From Phycisphaera sp. (GTDB lineage: Bacteria > Planctomycetota > Phycisphaerae > Phycisphaerales > UBA1924), in contig CP098402.1 of assembly GCA_025916675.1 (NCBI GenBank), positions 1,979,205 through 2,043,204 of the forward strand: a DNA stretch of 64,000 nt. The letters run 5' to 3'. The position numbers were made by a program, and so were the translations under genes. Positions 16,953 through 25,527 of the stretch are shown in pieces. Each line of letters opens with the position of its first letter. Positions within the stretch are counted from its first letter, which is position 1. The notes under the pieces are model-generated. The model saw nothing but the letters and a program-made list of their open reading frames with translations. It did not search any database and had not been told where the DNA came from.

Positions 16953-18341
16953 TTAAACGCCCTTCCACCCCGCCCGCTGGACCTGGCCAAGTTCGGGCGT
17001 ATCCACGCCCAGCGACCGCAACTGCCTGAGCAGCCGATCGCTCATCTCGGCCTTCACCACCAGCGTGCCGTCCTCATACTCGCGATCATGGACCGTGGCC
17101 TGCGTCTCGATCAGGTTGATCGCTTTGGGATTACTCAGCTCCACGCGCAGCGTTAGATTGCGCACGTCGCCCTCGGCCAGCCGCTGGATGCGTCGCGCCA
17201 GCTTCTCCTGGCCCGGACGGTCCTGGCCTTCTTTCGGAGGTAGCGAGCATAACGCGATCGCGTCGGGCAACCGCTGCTGCCACACGAGCAGTTCGCGGTT
17301 ATCCTGCAAGCGATCGATCTTGTTCAGCACGATCACACGCGCGGGCGGCGACCAGCTCTCGCCCTCTTCGGCCTTGGCGGTCTCAACATCGAGATCGTCG
17401 AGCGTCTTCATGACGGTCTGGTACTGCAACTCGCACGCGGGGTCGGCCACGTCCAGCACGACGATCAGCACGTCCGCGTGCGTCGCTTCTTCGAGCGTGG
17501 CCCGGAACGACGCGATCAGCCGGTGGGGCAGATCGCGCACGAAGCCGACCGTATCGCTCAGCATGATCTCCAGCCCGCCGCCCAGGTCCCACGCGCGGGT
17601 GCGCGTCATGAGCGTGGCGAACACGCGATCGTCGGCGTAGGCCCCGCCCTCGGTGAGCGTATTGAACAACGTGCTCTTGCCGGCGTTGGTATAGCCCACC
17701 AACCCCACGGTGAACCGCTCGGCATTACGCTGGCGGACCGCACGGCGCTTGCGGCCCTGCACGCGCTCCAGTTCTCGCTCCAGTTCGAGCCTGCGCCGCT
17801 GCACCAATCGGCGGTCGATCTCCAGCTGCTGCTCGCCCGGCCCGCGCGTGCCGACGCCGCCGATTCCTCCGCTGCCGACAATGCGCTCCAGGTGGTCCCA
17901 CATCGCGCGCAGGCGCGGGTAGGTGTACTCCAACTGGGCCAGTTCGACCTGCAGCTTGGCCTCGTGCGTCGTCGCGCGACTGGCGAAGATGTCCAGGATC
18001 AACTCCGAACGATCGAGCACCTTGCGTTCGGTGGTCCGCTCGATGGCCGAGATCTGCGCGGGGCTCAGGTCGTGATCGAAGATGATCGTGGTTGCGCCGA
18101 GCGCCTCGCACAGGTCCTTCAGCTCCTCAACCTTGCCCTTGCCTAAGTACGTTCCCGATTGCGGTCGCTGCATCCGCTGCTCGAGCTCGCCCACGACGAC
18201 CGCACCAGCCTGCTCGGCCAGGGCGCGAAGCTCGCCGAACGGGTCGGCCGGGTCGTAGGTCGACTCGGGCAATCGCGCGGCGGCCAGCACCGCACGCTCG
18301 GCGCGGACTTCGATGGAGGTTCGTTCTTTGCTTGGAGGCAT
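16953..18341 (-). CDS. hflX: GTPase HflX
   Basis: A 462-residue ribosome-associated GTPase involved in rescue or splitting of stalled 70S ribosomes. Residues ~30-195 are the HflX N-terminal domain ('SGTYLGKGKVEEL', 'IFDHDLSPAQISAIE', the Gly-rich 'GSGGIGGVGTRGPGEQQLE'), then a long helical linker and the G domain with G1 'GYTNAGKST', G3 'DTVGFVRDLP' and G4 'NKID'. The ATG at 18341 is chosen to give a family-like length; the frame is open further up but would run into the divergent protease gene. The ribosome site is weak. Confidence 0.95.
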   Translation of the reverse strand: MPPSKERTSIEVRAERAVLAAARLPESTYDPADPFGELRALAEQAGAVVVGELEQRMQRPQSGTYLGKGKVEELKDLCEALGATTIIFDHDLSPAQISAIERTTERKVLDRSELILDIFASRATTHEAKLQVELAQLEYTYPRLRAMWDHLERIVGSGGIGGVGTRGPGEQQLEIDRRLVQRRRLELERELERVQGRKRRAVRQRNAERFTVGLVGYTNAGKSTLFNTLTEGGAYADDRVFATLMTRTRAWDLGGGLEIMLSDTVGFVRDLPHRLIASFRATLEEATHADVLIVVLDVADPACELQYQTVMKTLDDLDVETAKAEEGESWSPPARVIVLNKIDRLQDNRELLVWQQRLPDAIALCSLPPKEGQDRPGQEKLARRIQRLAEGDVRNLTLRVELSNPKAINLIETQATVHDREYEDGTLVVKAEMSDRLLRQLRSLGVDTPELGQVQRAGWKGV

Positions 18342-18437
18342 GCGGGCTCGGATTCTGTCTGGCGGTGGGCTGGCGGCGGGCGTATCGTGACGGTGCATGA
18401 AGTCTACGAGCACCGACAAGGCCAGCGGGGCCGCCGC

Positions 18438-19970
18438 ATGGCGATAGTTGCGAAAGAGAAGCCCGACGACACCAAGTCGGGCGGGCCGCTCTGGGGCCCG
18501 GGCCGCTTCCTGCTGGTCGTCGCCCTGCTGGTAGCCGTCTCGGCCTCGTTGCTGGTGCTGCGTGAGCGGCTGCTGGGCCTCGGCCGCTTCGCCCAGGCCG
18601 CCGCGGTCCTCCAGATCATCCAGGACGAGTACGTCCAGGAGACCGACGCCGACGAGTTGGGCCAGGCCGCCATCGCGGGCATGCTGAACCATCTGGGCGA
18701 CCCCAACAGCATCTACGTGCCCCCCGCCGTCGCCGAACAATTCAACCGCATGGTCATGGGGTCAGACTTCGTCGGCATCGGCGTGCAAGTGCAACGCCGC
18801 GACGGGCTCGTGACCGTCACCACGCCCATGGCCGGCACACCCGCCGCCCGCGCGGGTGTCATGCCGGGCGATCGAATTGTCGCCGTCGACGGCGTCGACA
18901 CCCGTGAACTCGACACCGAGGAGGTCACAACGCTGATCGCCGGACCCAAGGGCGGCAGCGTCGCGCTCACCATCGAGCGCGACGGCGAAGAGATCGACTT
19001 CGAGATCGTCCGCGGCGACATCCGGGCCGAATCGGTCAAGGGGCTTCGGCGCCTGGACACCGAGGGAACCTGGAACCACGCGCTCGACTCGGAGCTGGGC
19101 ATCGGCTACATCCGCATTACCCAGTTCGTCGGCGGCTCGGCGATACATACGTTCGAGGCCATCGAGCGCGCCAAGGAACAACTGGGTGGCATGGACGCGC
19201 TCGTCCTCGATCTGCGATCCAACCCCGGCGGCATCATCGGCGAGGCCGTGGGCGTGGCCGACCTGTTCATCCCCGGCGGCCCGGTCGTGCGCACCGAGAA
19301 CCGCGCGGGAGACTCGGCCACCCTCGACGCCGCGGAGGGCGTGGCCTTCGAGGGCCCCATCGTCGTGCTCATCGACGGCGTGAGCGCCTCGGGTTCGGAG
19401 ATTGTCGCGGGCGCGATGGTCGAGCAATTGGACAATGCCAAAGCGCTCGGCACGCGAACCTTCGGCAAGGCGAGCGTCCAAACCGTCTACGGCCTGCCCG
19501 ACGGCGGCACGCTGAAGCTCACCGAGGCCCACTACCTGCTGCCCAGCGGCCGCAACCTCCAACGCGTGCCCGGATCCAGCGAGTGGGGCGTGGACCCGAG
19601 CCCGGGCATGCACGTCGCGCTCGGCGACGGAGACGACCTCCGTCTGACCGAACTGTTCGCGAGGCTCGACACCGTTGGTGGTGAGGACGGAAACGGCGAC
19701 ATCCCCGCCGGAACATGGGAATCGGCCGATGCCCTGTTGGCAGCAATCAACGACCCCCAACTCGCCGCGGCGCATCAAGCCCTCGCTGGCGTACTCGCCT
19801 CGGGCGACTGGCCCCGCGTGGGCGGCGACCCCATCACCGGCGAACGCGCTCTGCGCATCGAGCAACTCGAACGCACCATCGAGCGCATGGACGCCGAGCG
19901 GACCCGCATGCTCGACGAGATCCGCGAGCTCGAGTCCGAAATCGAACCGCCCATCCCAAGTGATTCCTGA
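18438..19970 (+). CDS. S41 family C-terminal processing peptidase
   Basis: A ~510-residue periplasmic serine protease of the CtpA/tail-specific type. One N-terminal membrane anchor ('FLLVVALLVAVSASLLVL', ~18-36), a PDZ domain (~105-190, 'GVMPGDRIVAVDGVDTREL') and the S41 catalytic domain follow. The nucleophile Ser is in 'GVSASGSEIVAGAM' and the general-base Lys in 'RTFGKASVQT'; 'DLRSNPGG' is also present. A C-terminal ~90-residue helical extension ends in a coiled coil rich in Glu and Arg. ATG at 18438 is preferred. The stop runs to within 17 bases of tsaD, so the genes are probably co-transcribed. Confidence 0.93.
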   Translation: MAIVAKEKPDDTKSGGPLWGPGRFLLVVALLVAVSASLLVLRERLLGLGRFAQAAAVLQIIQDEYVQETDADELGQAAIAGMLNHLGDPNSIYVPPAVAEQFNRMVMGSDFVGIGVQVQRRDGLVTVTTPMAGTPAARAGVMPGDRIVAVDGVDTRELDTEEVTTLIAGPKGGSVALTIERDGEEIDFEIVRGDIRAESVKGLRRLDTEGTWNHALDSELGIGYIRITQFVGGSAIHTFEAIERAKEQLGGMDALVLDLRSNPGGIIGEAVGVADLFIPGGPVVRTENRAGDSATLDAAEGVAFEGPIVVLIDGVSASGSEIVAGAMVEQLDNAKALGTRTFGKASVQTVYGLPDGGTLKLTEAHYLLPSGRNLQRVPGSSEWGVDPSPGMHVALGDGDDLRLTELFARLDTVGGEDGNGDIPAGTWESADALLAAINDPQLAAAHQALAGVLASGDWPRVGGDPITGERALRIEQLERTIERMDAERTRMLDEIRELESEIEPPIPSDS

Positions 19971-19986
19971 TGCGCTGGGCTTCTCC

Positions 19987-21063
19987 ATGCTGACGCTCGG
20001 CTTCGAGACCTCGTGCGACGAGACGGCCTGCGCCATCGTGCGGGACGGCCGCACCGTGCTCAGCAACGCCATCGCCACCCAGACCGAACTGCACGAGGGC
20101 TACGGCGGCGTCGTGCCCGAGATCGCGGGGCGCGCCCACGTCGAACGCATCATCCCCGTCATGCGCAGGGCCGTCGCCGACGCGGGCGTGTCGCTCAAGG
20201 ACATCGACGCCATCGCCGTCGGCCATCGCCCGGGGCTCATCGGCAGCCTTCTCGTGGGCGTGAGCGCCGCCAAGGCCGCGGCCCTCGCGCTGGACGTCCC
20301 GCTCATGGGCGTCGACCATGTGCAGGCCCACCTCGTTGCCGGCACGCTCGACACCGAAGCCGACCCGCCCATGCCCGCGCTCGGCCTGGTCGTCAGCGGC
20401 GGGCACACCGCGATGTACCACATGCCCAGCCTCATCGAGGCCCAGCGCCTCGGCTCCACGCGCGACGACGCCGTGGGCGAGGCCTACGACAAGGCCGCCA
20501 CCATCCTGGGCCTGCAGTACCCCGGTGGCCCACGCCTCGACGCCCTCGCCCAAGATCCCACGGCCGATGCCCACGCCGTCCAGCTCCCAGTGAGCAAGCT
20601 CGAAGACGGCTCGCTCGACTTCTCCTTCAGCGGCCTGAAGACGGCCATGCTCTACGCCGTCAAGGGCGTGCCCGTGCGCAAGGGCCGGCCCGGGCCGCCA
20701 CCACCGCCACCGCTCACCGAAGAGCGCGTGCGTGACCTCGCCGCCAGCTTCCAGCGTGCCGCGTGCCACGCCATCATGCTCAAGATGGGTCGCGCCCTCG
20801 AAGCGCTCGCCGACAGCGGCATCGAGTGCAGGAGCATCCTCGCCGGCGGCGGGGTCACGGCCAACAGCCGATTACGCAAGGAACTCACGTCACTGGCCGA
20901 CGAACGGAACTTGGAACTCCGACTGCCCAAGATGGAATACTGCCTCGACAACGCCGCCATGATCGCCGCGCTCGGCGGCCGCCGCCTCATGGCCGGCCTG
21001 CACGACGATCTTACGTTGCGGGCCCACCCCTCGAGCGACATCCCCGCCTTCACAGCGCTATGA
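19987..21063 (+). CDS. tsaD: tRNA N6-adenosine threonylcarbamoyltransferase
   Basis: A 358-residue ASKHA-fold enzyme that transfers the threonylcarbamoyl group to A37 of ANN-decoding tRNAs, with TsaB, TsaC and TsaE elsewhere. Visible signatures are 'GFETSCDETACAIV' at the start, 'YGGVVPEIAGRAHVE', metal-binding HxxxH in 'VDHVQAHLVAG', nucleotide loops 'LVVSGGHTAMY' and 'EAYDKAATILGLQYPGGP', and 'GGGVTANSRLR'. A Pro-rich insertion ('GPPPPPPLTEE') at ~235-250 is unusual. Its TGA overlaps the next ATG (ATGA). Confidence 0.97.
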   Translation: MLTLGFETSCDETACAIVRDGRTVLSNAIATQTELHEGYGGVVPEIAGRAHVERIIPVMRRAVADAGVSLKDIDAIAVGHRPGLIGSLLVGVSAAKAAALALDVPLMGVDHVQAHLVAGTLDTEADPPMPALGLVVSGGHTAMYHMPSLIEAQRLGSTRDDAVGEAYDKAATILGLQYPGGPRLDALAQDPTADAHAVQLPVSKLEDGSLDFSFSGLKTAMLYAVKGVPVRKGRPGPPPPPPLTEERVRDLAASFQRAACHAIMLKMGRALEALADSGIECRSILAGGGVTANSRLRKELTSLADERNLELRLPKMEYCLDNAAMIAALGGRRLMAGLHDDLTLRAHPSSDIPAFTAL

Positions 21064-21605
21064 CCGACCCTTTCGACCAACCCGCACGCGTCACCCGCCC
21101 GCTCCACCCCGCCGGCGAGGCCGACGCCGACATCCTGACCCACTGCACGCTCGACCGCGGCCGCGTGGGCGGGCCCGGCGGCCAGCACCGCAACAAGGTC
21201 GAGACCGCCGTCACGCTCACGCACACCCCCACCGGCCTAAGCGCCCAGGCCGCCGAGCGCCGCAGCCCCAAGGACAACGAGCGCATGGCCCTACGCCGCC
21301 TGCGCCTCGCCCTGGCCACGCACGTCCGCCTGCCCGTGCCCGACGGCGACGTCCGCAGCGACCTGTGGATCCAGCGCACACGCGGCGGCAAGGTGGCCGT
21401 CAACCCCAGCCACCGCGACTTTCCCACGATGCTGGCCGAGGCGATGGACATGCTCTGGGCCGCGCGCATGGATGTCAGGAGGGCCGCCACGCGCCTGGGC
21501 ATCAGCGCGACCCAGCTCGTCCGACTGATCGCCAAGCACCCGGCGGCGCTGGCCGAGATGAACGAGCAGCGGACGGAGCGCAAGCTCCGTCCGCTGCATC
21601 CATGA
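21060..21605 (+). CDS. Release-factor-like protein with GGQ motif
   Basis: A 181-residue protein with the peptidyl-tRNA hydrolysing loop of class I release factors, 'GRVGGPGGQHRNKVETAVTLTH' at ~33-54. It lacks the codon-recognition domain, like ArfB/PrfH-type rescue factors. After the GGQ domain come basic helices and a C-terminal segment ('VRRAATRLGISATQLVRLIAKHPAAL') that looks helix-turn-helix-like. It is translationally coupled to tsaD by a four-base ATGA overlap. The 3' end contains a 13-bp perfect hairpin. A role in rescue of stalled ribosomes is inferred. Confidence 0.88.
   Translation: MTDPFDQPARVTRPLHPAGEADADILTHCTLDRGRVGGPGGQHRNKVETAVTLTHTPTGLSAQAAERRSPKDNERMALRRLRLALATHVRLPVPDGDVRSDLWIQRTRGGKVAVNPSHRDFPTMLAEAMDMLWAARMDVRRAATRLGISATQLVRLIAKHPAALAEMNEQRTERKLRPLHP
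21567..21596 (+). terminator. 13-bp GCAA-loop hairpin at the 3' end of the release-factor-like gene
   Basis: 21567-21579 pairs perfectly with 21584-21596 around a GCAA tetraloop. It overlaps the last coding triplets and lies between convergent genes. There is no T run, so it may protect the transcript 3' end or act with Rho rather than terminate alone. Confidence 0.4.
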
Positions 21606-21632
21606 GTCGTCTAAGCTGGCGGTGGGCTCGGA

Positions 21633-22334
21633 TCAGGCCGCGTCGGCGGCGGCCATCGGCCCGCCGCTGCTGCCCTGGGTGCCGAAGCTGAAGGTCGCCG
21701 GCTCGCTCCACTCGCTGGCCGGGCCGCTGCTGATCTGGGCCCGCACGCGGTACTGGGTCTCGAGCAGGCCGAAGGGGACGGCCTGGTCGTCGTAGAACTT
21801 CTCGGTGACGGTGTTCTGGCGGGTCCACGGCCCGGGCGTGCCGCCCAGGGGCGTGTCGCGCCGCTCGACCTGGTATTGCGCGCCGCCGCCGCTGGTGACG
21901 CGGAAGGCCACGCGGATGATGCCGCCGCTCAGGTGCTCGGGGGTCTCGAGGACGGGCTGCGGCGGCGCGGGGCGTTCGCTGGGGGTCTTGGGCGGGTCGA
22001 TCTGGGCCAGGCTGTAGACGTCGGGGTCGCTGGTCGCCTTGGCGAAGGCGTCGATGGTGTCGATGTCGGCACCGAGGATGGCTTCGAGCGTCGCGAAGGC
22101 GTTGAGCTTGGCGACGGTGGCCGCCTTGGAGGCGCTGCGGGCGTTGAGCGCGGCCGTGTACGCCGCCTCGGCCGCGGTGGTGGCCGCGTCGGTGTCGGCG
22201 ATCTGCGTGGGTGTGAGCCCGATTACCGGCGGGCTGCCCTGGCCCCCGGCCCACACGTCGGCGTGCAGGCGTGCGTAGTCGAGGAAGGCCTGATCGGTGT
22301 CTGGGACTCGTGCCATCGCGATGCTCCGGTTCAT
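21633..22334 (-). CDS. Fibronectin type III-like protein (paralog of the gene at 54384-55067)
   Basis: A 233-residue protein without a signal peptide. Residues ~1-110 are Ala-rich helices ('ADTDAATTAAEAAYTAALNARSASKAATVAKLNA'), then a linker 'DPDVYSLAQIDPPKTPSERP' leads to one fibronectin III-like beta-sandwich (~125-220: 'IRVAFRVTSGGGAQYQVERR', 'YRVRAQISSGPASEWSEPATF'). The same architecture and linker motif ('GDPGVYATASIPEP') appear in the protein at 54384-55067, so these are diverged paralogs. M7 is an alternative start. The function is not recognised. Confidence 0.7.
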   Translation of the reverse strand: MNRSIAMARVPDTDQAFLDYARLHADVWAGGQGSPPVIGLTPTQIADTDAATTAAEAAYTAALNARSASKAATVAKLNAFATLEAILGADIDTIDAFAKATSDPDVYSLAQIDPPKTPSERPAPPQPVLETPEHLSGGIIRVAFRVTSGGGAQYQVERRDTPLGGTPGPWTRQNTVTEKFYDDQAVPFGLLETQYRVRAQISSGPASEWSEPATFSFGTQGSSGGPMAAADAA

Positions 22335-22590
22335 GCGGCCGACTCGCGGCCAGGTTCGCTCGGGCCGTGCCCCGGCTCGCCGCCGGTCGTGCCGCCCATG
22401 CCTGGTGTATCGAGTGGTCCGCGGGGGTGATCCAGTCGGATCGTGATGGTTGTGGCGAAAAGTAGGATGTCGGGTCCGGGAACGGGCGAGAACGGCCCGG
22501 AGGGGCTGGGCGGTGCGTTCTTATGGGTCGCCGCTCTTGCCGAGCCGCGTGGGTCACCACGCGGCCTTCGTTCTTATCTTCTTCTTCCCA

Positions 22591-22610
22591 ATTGCCTATT
22601 GCCCATTGCC
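22591..22610. repeat. Dispersed 20-mer, first copy
   Basis: Identical to 56713-56732; lies between the fibronectin-III-like gene and the FG-GAP gene. The rest of this intergenic stretch (22335-22623) holds nothing else recognisable. Confidence 0.8.
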
Positions 22611-22623
22611 GTGCCCTCTTCTC

Positions 22624-23976
22624 CTACTCACACCCCGCGTCGAACTCGTTCTGGAACGCCAGGAAGTCGAAGATCGTGAGCTCGCCGTCGCCGTCGAAGT
22701 CGGCTTGGGGGTCGCCGTCCTGGAAGAGGTTGAGGAATGTGAGGAAGTCGAAGATGGTGAGGGTGCCATCGGCGTCGAGGTCGGGGGGGCAGAGGTAGCA
22801 GGAGAGGTCGAAGACATCGACCGAGCCGGTCGGAACGCCACCGACAAGCGAGTCTCGGGCACCGACGGCTGCGAGGTTGCCGACGAGTTGTGTTCGAAAG
22901 CCGTACCGCCATGCCTGCAACTCCGGGACGAGGGCGGCGGTCTCCCGCCAGAGCCCATCAGCGCCGCGTCGGAACAGGTAGACCGTCCCGTCGCTGGTGG
23001 GTGAATCGCCGCTCGATGCCCCGACGAGGAGCGTGTCGCCTTCGAGCGCAAGGCCCACGCCGAAGCGGTCGCGCAGTGCCGGTTCGGCATGGGTCAGCTC
23101 TTGCTCCAGCTCCCAGATACCATCAACCAGGCGATACACATAGACCGCGCCCTGCTCGTCGAACTGGCGATCGGAGATGTGGCCTCCGACAACGAGCGTG
23201 TCGCCATCGAGCGCGAGCGCAATGCCGAACTGCGGTCCATTGAGGATGTCCGGCGCTACAAGTTTCTGCGGAAGCTCAAGTTCGCCGCCGGGCAATCGTC
23301 GGTAGGCATAGGCGGCTCCGCCAAAAGGAGCGGTGAATCGCTCCGTACTCGCACCGATGACCAGCCAGTCGTCGTTGAGATCGAACGAGACGCCGAACGC
23401 CGACGACACGGATGTGCCGCTGGGATTGGCCAACTGCTCCACGAAGATCCAGTCGCCATCGATCTCCCGATACACCAGCACACCGCTTATCGTCTGCACG
23501 ATGGCGACGCCATCGCGCAGCAGGACGCCCGACCCGGTCACGCCGGTAAGCGGCGGCACGCAGATCGGCCCGACCTCGACCCACCGCTCGCCATCGAACT
23601 GGAACTCGAACACCATGTTGCAGTCCAGGCCGAGCGCGCGTGTGATGAGGGCCCGATCACCGTCGAGGGCGATCGCGCGACCAAAGCCCCAGGACCAGCC
23701 GAGCCCAGCCGGTTCGATCCGTTGCGTGAACACCCACTCACCGTCGGCGTCGCGCTGGTACGCGTAGGCATATCCGTTTGCGCAGAACGGATCGCCGCAT
23801 TGCGTGTAATCTGTACCATCTGCCACCAGGAGATGCCGGTCGTTCATCGCCAGGCGCTGGCCAAAGTCTGCCGCAAAATCCGAGGGCGAGGTCAGCCGCT
23901 GGGGCGGGCACTGGGCCGGCGTGGTTACCGCGATCCCCAGCAGGGCGAGGATGGTGGCGATGAGTCTCACTCGCAC
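22624..23976 (-). CDS. Secreted FG-GAP/beta-propeller protein with C-terminal GC-type dockerin (copy 2 of tandem pair)
   Basis: A 450-residue exported protein: signal peptide to ~21, then about seven propeller-like blades, each with 'ALDGDTLVVGG..', 'DDWLVIGAS', 'ALEGDTLLVGASSGD'-type strands of integrin alpha/FG-GAP kind. A dockerin at ~396-450 with two 'DGDG.LTIFDFL.F.N.F' repeats ends in a Cys ('DAGCE'). A GTG start at 23976 overlaps the upstream paralog's stop by ten bases. Overall order and wording match the gene at 23967-25322, so this is a tandem duplication. Likely surface-attached through the dockerin. Confidence 0.85.
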   Translation of the reverse strand: MRVRLIATILALLGIAVTTPAQCPPQRLTSPSDFAADFGQRLAMNDRHLLVADGTDYTQCGDPFCANGYAYAYQRDADGEWVFTQRIEPAGLGWSWGFGRAIALDGDRALITRALGLDCNMVFEFQFDGERWVEVGPICVPPLTGVTGSGVLLRDGVAIVQTISGVLVYREIDGDWIFVEQLANPSGTSVSSAFGVSFDLNDDWLVIGASTERFTAPFGGAAYAYRRLPGGELELPQKLVAPDILNGPQFGIALALDGDTLVVGGHISDRQFDEQGAVYVYRLVDGIWELEQELTHAEPALRDRFGVGLALEGDTLLVGASSGDSPTSDGTVYLFRRGADGLWRETAALVPELQAWRYGFRTQLVGNLAAVGARDSLVGGVPTGSVDVFDLSCYLCPPDLDADGTLTIFDFLTFLNLFQDGDPQADFDGDGELTIFDFLAFQNEFDAGCE

Positions 23977-25322
23977 CCCGCATCGAACGCCGTCTGGAAC
24001 GCCAGGAAGTCGAAGATGGTCAGCTCGCCATCGCCGTCGAAGTCTGCGATGGAGTCGCCATCCTGGAAGAGGTTGAAGAAGAGCAGGAAGTCGAAGATGG
24101 TGAGCGCGCCGTCGGCGTCGAGGTCGGGAGCGCAGAGGAAGCAGGAGATGTCGAAGATGTCGACCGAGCCTGTGAATTCACCGGCGACCACCGTGTCGCG
24201 GGCACCGATGGCCGCCATGCCGTCGGCCAGCGCAAGCCAGAAGCCGTACTGGTACGCCGGCTCATCGGGCAGCACCGGGCCGACCTCTCGCCAATGGCCA
24301 TCGCCACCTCGACGGAACAGGTATGCAGCGCCGATCGTTAGCGGGGTGGGCTTGCTGCCAGCGCCCACCAGTAGCAGATCACCGTCGAGGGCGAGGCTCA
24401 CGCCAAAGCGGTCGCGTGCCGCCGGATCGGAATGGGTGAGCTCTTGTTCGAGAACCCACTGGCCGTCGACCAACCGATGCACATACAAGGCACCCTGTTC
24501 GACAAAGCTCCTATCCGAGATGTTGCCGCCGATGATGAGCGTGTCGCCTTCGAGGGCGACCGAGTTACCGAACTGCGGGCCCGTGAGGATATCCGGCGCC
24601 ACAAGCTTCTGGGCCAGTTCTAGTTCGCCGTCGGGCAGGCGTCGGTAGACGTAGGCCGCGCCGCCGAAGATCGCGGTGATCCGCTCGTAAGACGCGCCAA
24701 TGACGAGCCAGTCATCGTTGAAGTCGAAGTCGATGCCGAAAGAAGATGCTTCTCCGGTCCCGTCGGGATTGAAGAGTGTGTGGGTGAGCGTCCAATCCTC
24801 GGGATCCTGCTGGTACACGAGCACACCGCTCAGGGTCCGGACAACGGCCATGTTCCCCCGAAGCTCTACTCCGGAGCCGTCGACGCCGCTGAGCGGGGGC
24901 GGGCATAGCTGGCCCGTTTCGACCCATCGCTCGCCGTCGTACTCAAAGAGGTAGGGCACGCCGCCACAGTCCGGGCCGAACGTGCGGGTGATGATGGCCC
25001 GGTCGCCATCCAAAGCGATGGCCCGGCCGAAGCCATAGTTCCAGCCCAGGTCGCTCGGCTCAATGCGCTGGGTGAACACCCACTCTCCGTCGGCGTCACG
25101 CTCGTAGGCGTAGGCGTAGCCGTTTGGGCAGAACGGATCGCCGCAAAGCGTATAGTCGGTGGCATCCCCGACCAGCAGGTGGCGATCGTTCATTTGAACG
25201 GCAGCACCAAAGTCTGCCGCAAGGTCCGACGGCGAAGTCAGGCGCTGGGGGGGGCACTGGCCTTGCGTGTTTGCCGCCAACATGAGAAGGGCAGTCGTGG
25301 CAGCGGTGTATTGGGTGTGCAT
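23967..25322 (-). CDS. Secreted FG-GAP/beta-propeller protein with C-terminal GC-type dockerin (copy 1 of tandem pair)
   Basis: A 451-residue paralog of the next gene, alike from 'CPPQRLTSPSD' after the signal peptide to the dockerin at ~397-451. The blade motifs are the same ('AYAYERDADGEWVFTQRIEPS', 'GAAYVYRRLPDGELELAQKLVAPDIL'). The four Cys near the N-terminus ('QCPPQ', 'LCGDPFCPNG') are shared and may form disulfides. It is divergent from the large secreted protein at 25528 across ~200 bases that hold a C-rich run. No enzymatic residues stand out. Confidence 0.85.
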   Translation of the reverse strand: MHTQYTAATTALLMLAANTQGQCPPQRLTSPSDLAADFGAAVQMNDRHLLVGDATDYTLCGDPFCPNGYAYAYERDADGEWVFTQRIEPSDLGWNYGFGRAIALDGDRAIITRTFGPDCGGVPYLFEYDGERWVETGQLCPPPLSGVDGSGVELRGNMAVVRTLSGVLVYQQDPEDWTLTHTLFNPDGTGEASSFGIDFDFNDDWLVIGASYERITAIFGGAAYVYRRLPDGELELAQKLVAPDILTGPQFGNSVALEGDTLIIGGNISDRSFVEQGALYVHRLVDGQWVLEQELTHSDPAARDRFGVSLALDGDLLLVGAGSKPTPLTIGAAYLFRRGGDGHWREVGPVLPDEPAYQYGFWLALADGMAAIGARDTVVAGEFTGSVDIFDISCFLCAPDLDADGALTIFDFLLFFNLFQDGDSIADFDGDGELTIFDFLAFQTAFDAGCE

Positions 25323-25527
25323 TGCTCCATTGTGACCGATCCGACACCAGGATGCAAGTGAATATTGGCTTCAACACCCGACCCCCCCCCCAAACACATC
25401 GTGAATTCCATGCTCTCAAACAAAAATGGGCTTGCGAAGCGGATCACAATTGGGTAGCTTGACGCACTGTGGCCTGTGTGCGCGGCCGTTCCCGGATCGG
25501 TATCCCCGAACCCCAAAGGAGCGCACC

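Noticed and set aside
25370-25400. C-homopolymer as a phase-variation tract
   Set aside because: The C run is in the intergenic region between divergent genes and not in an obvious promoter spacer or coding frame, so switching cannot be supported.
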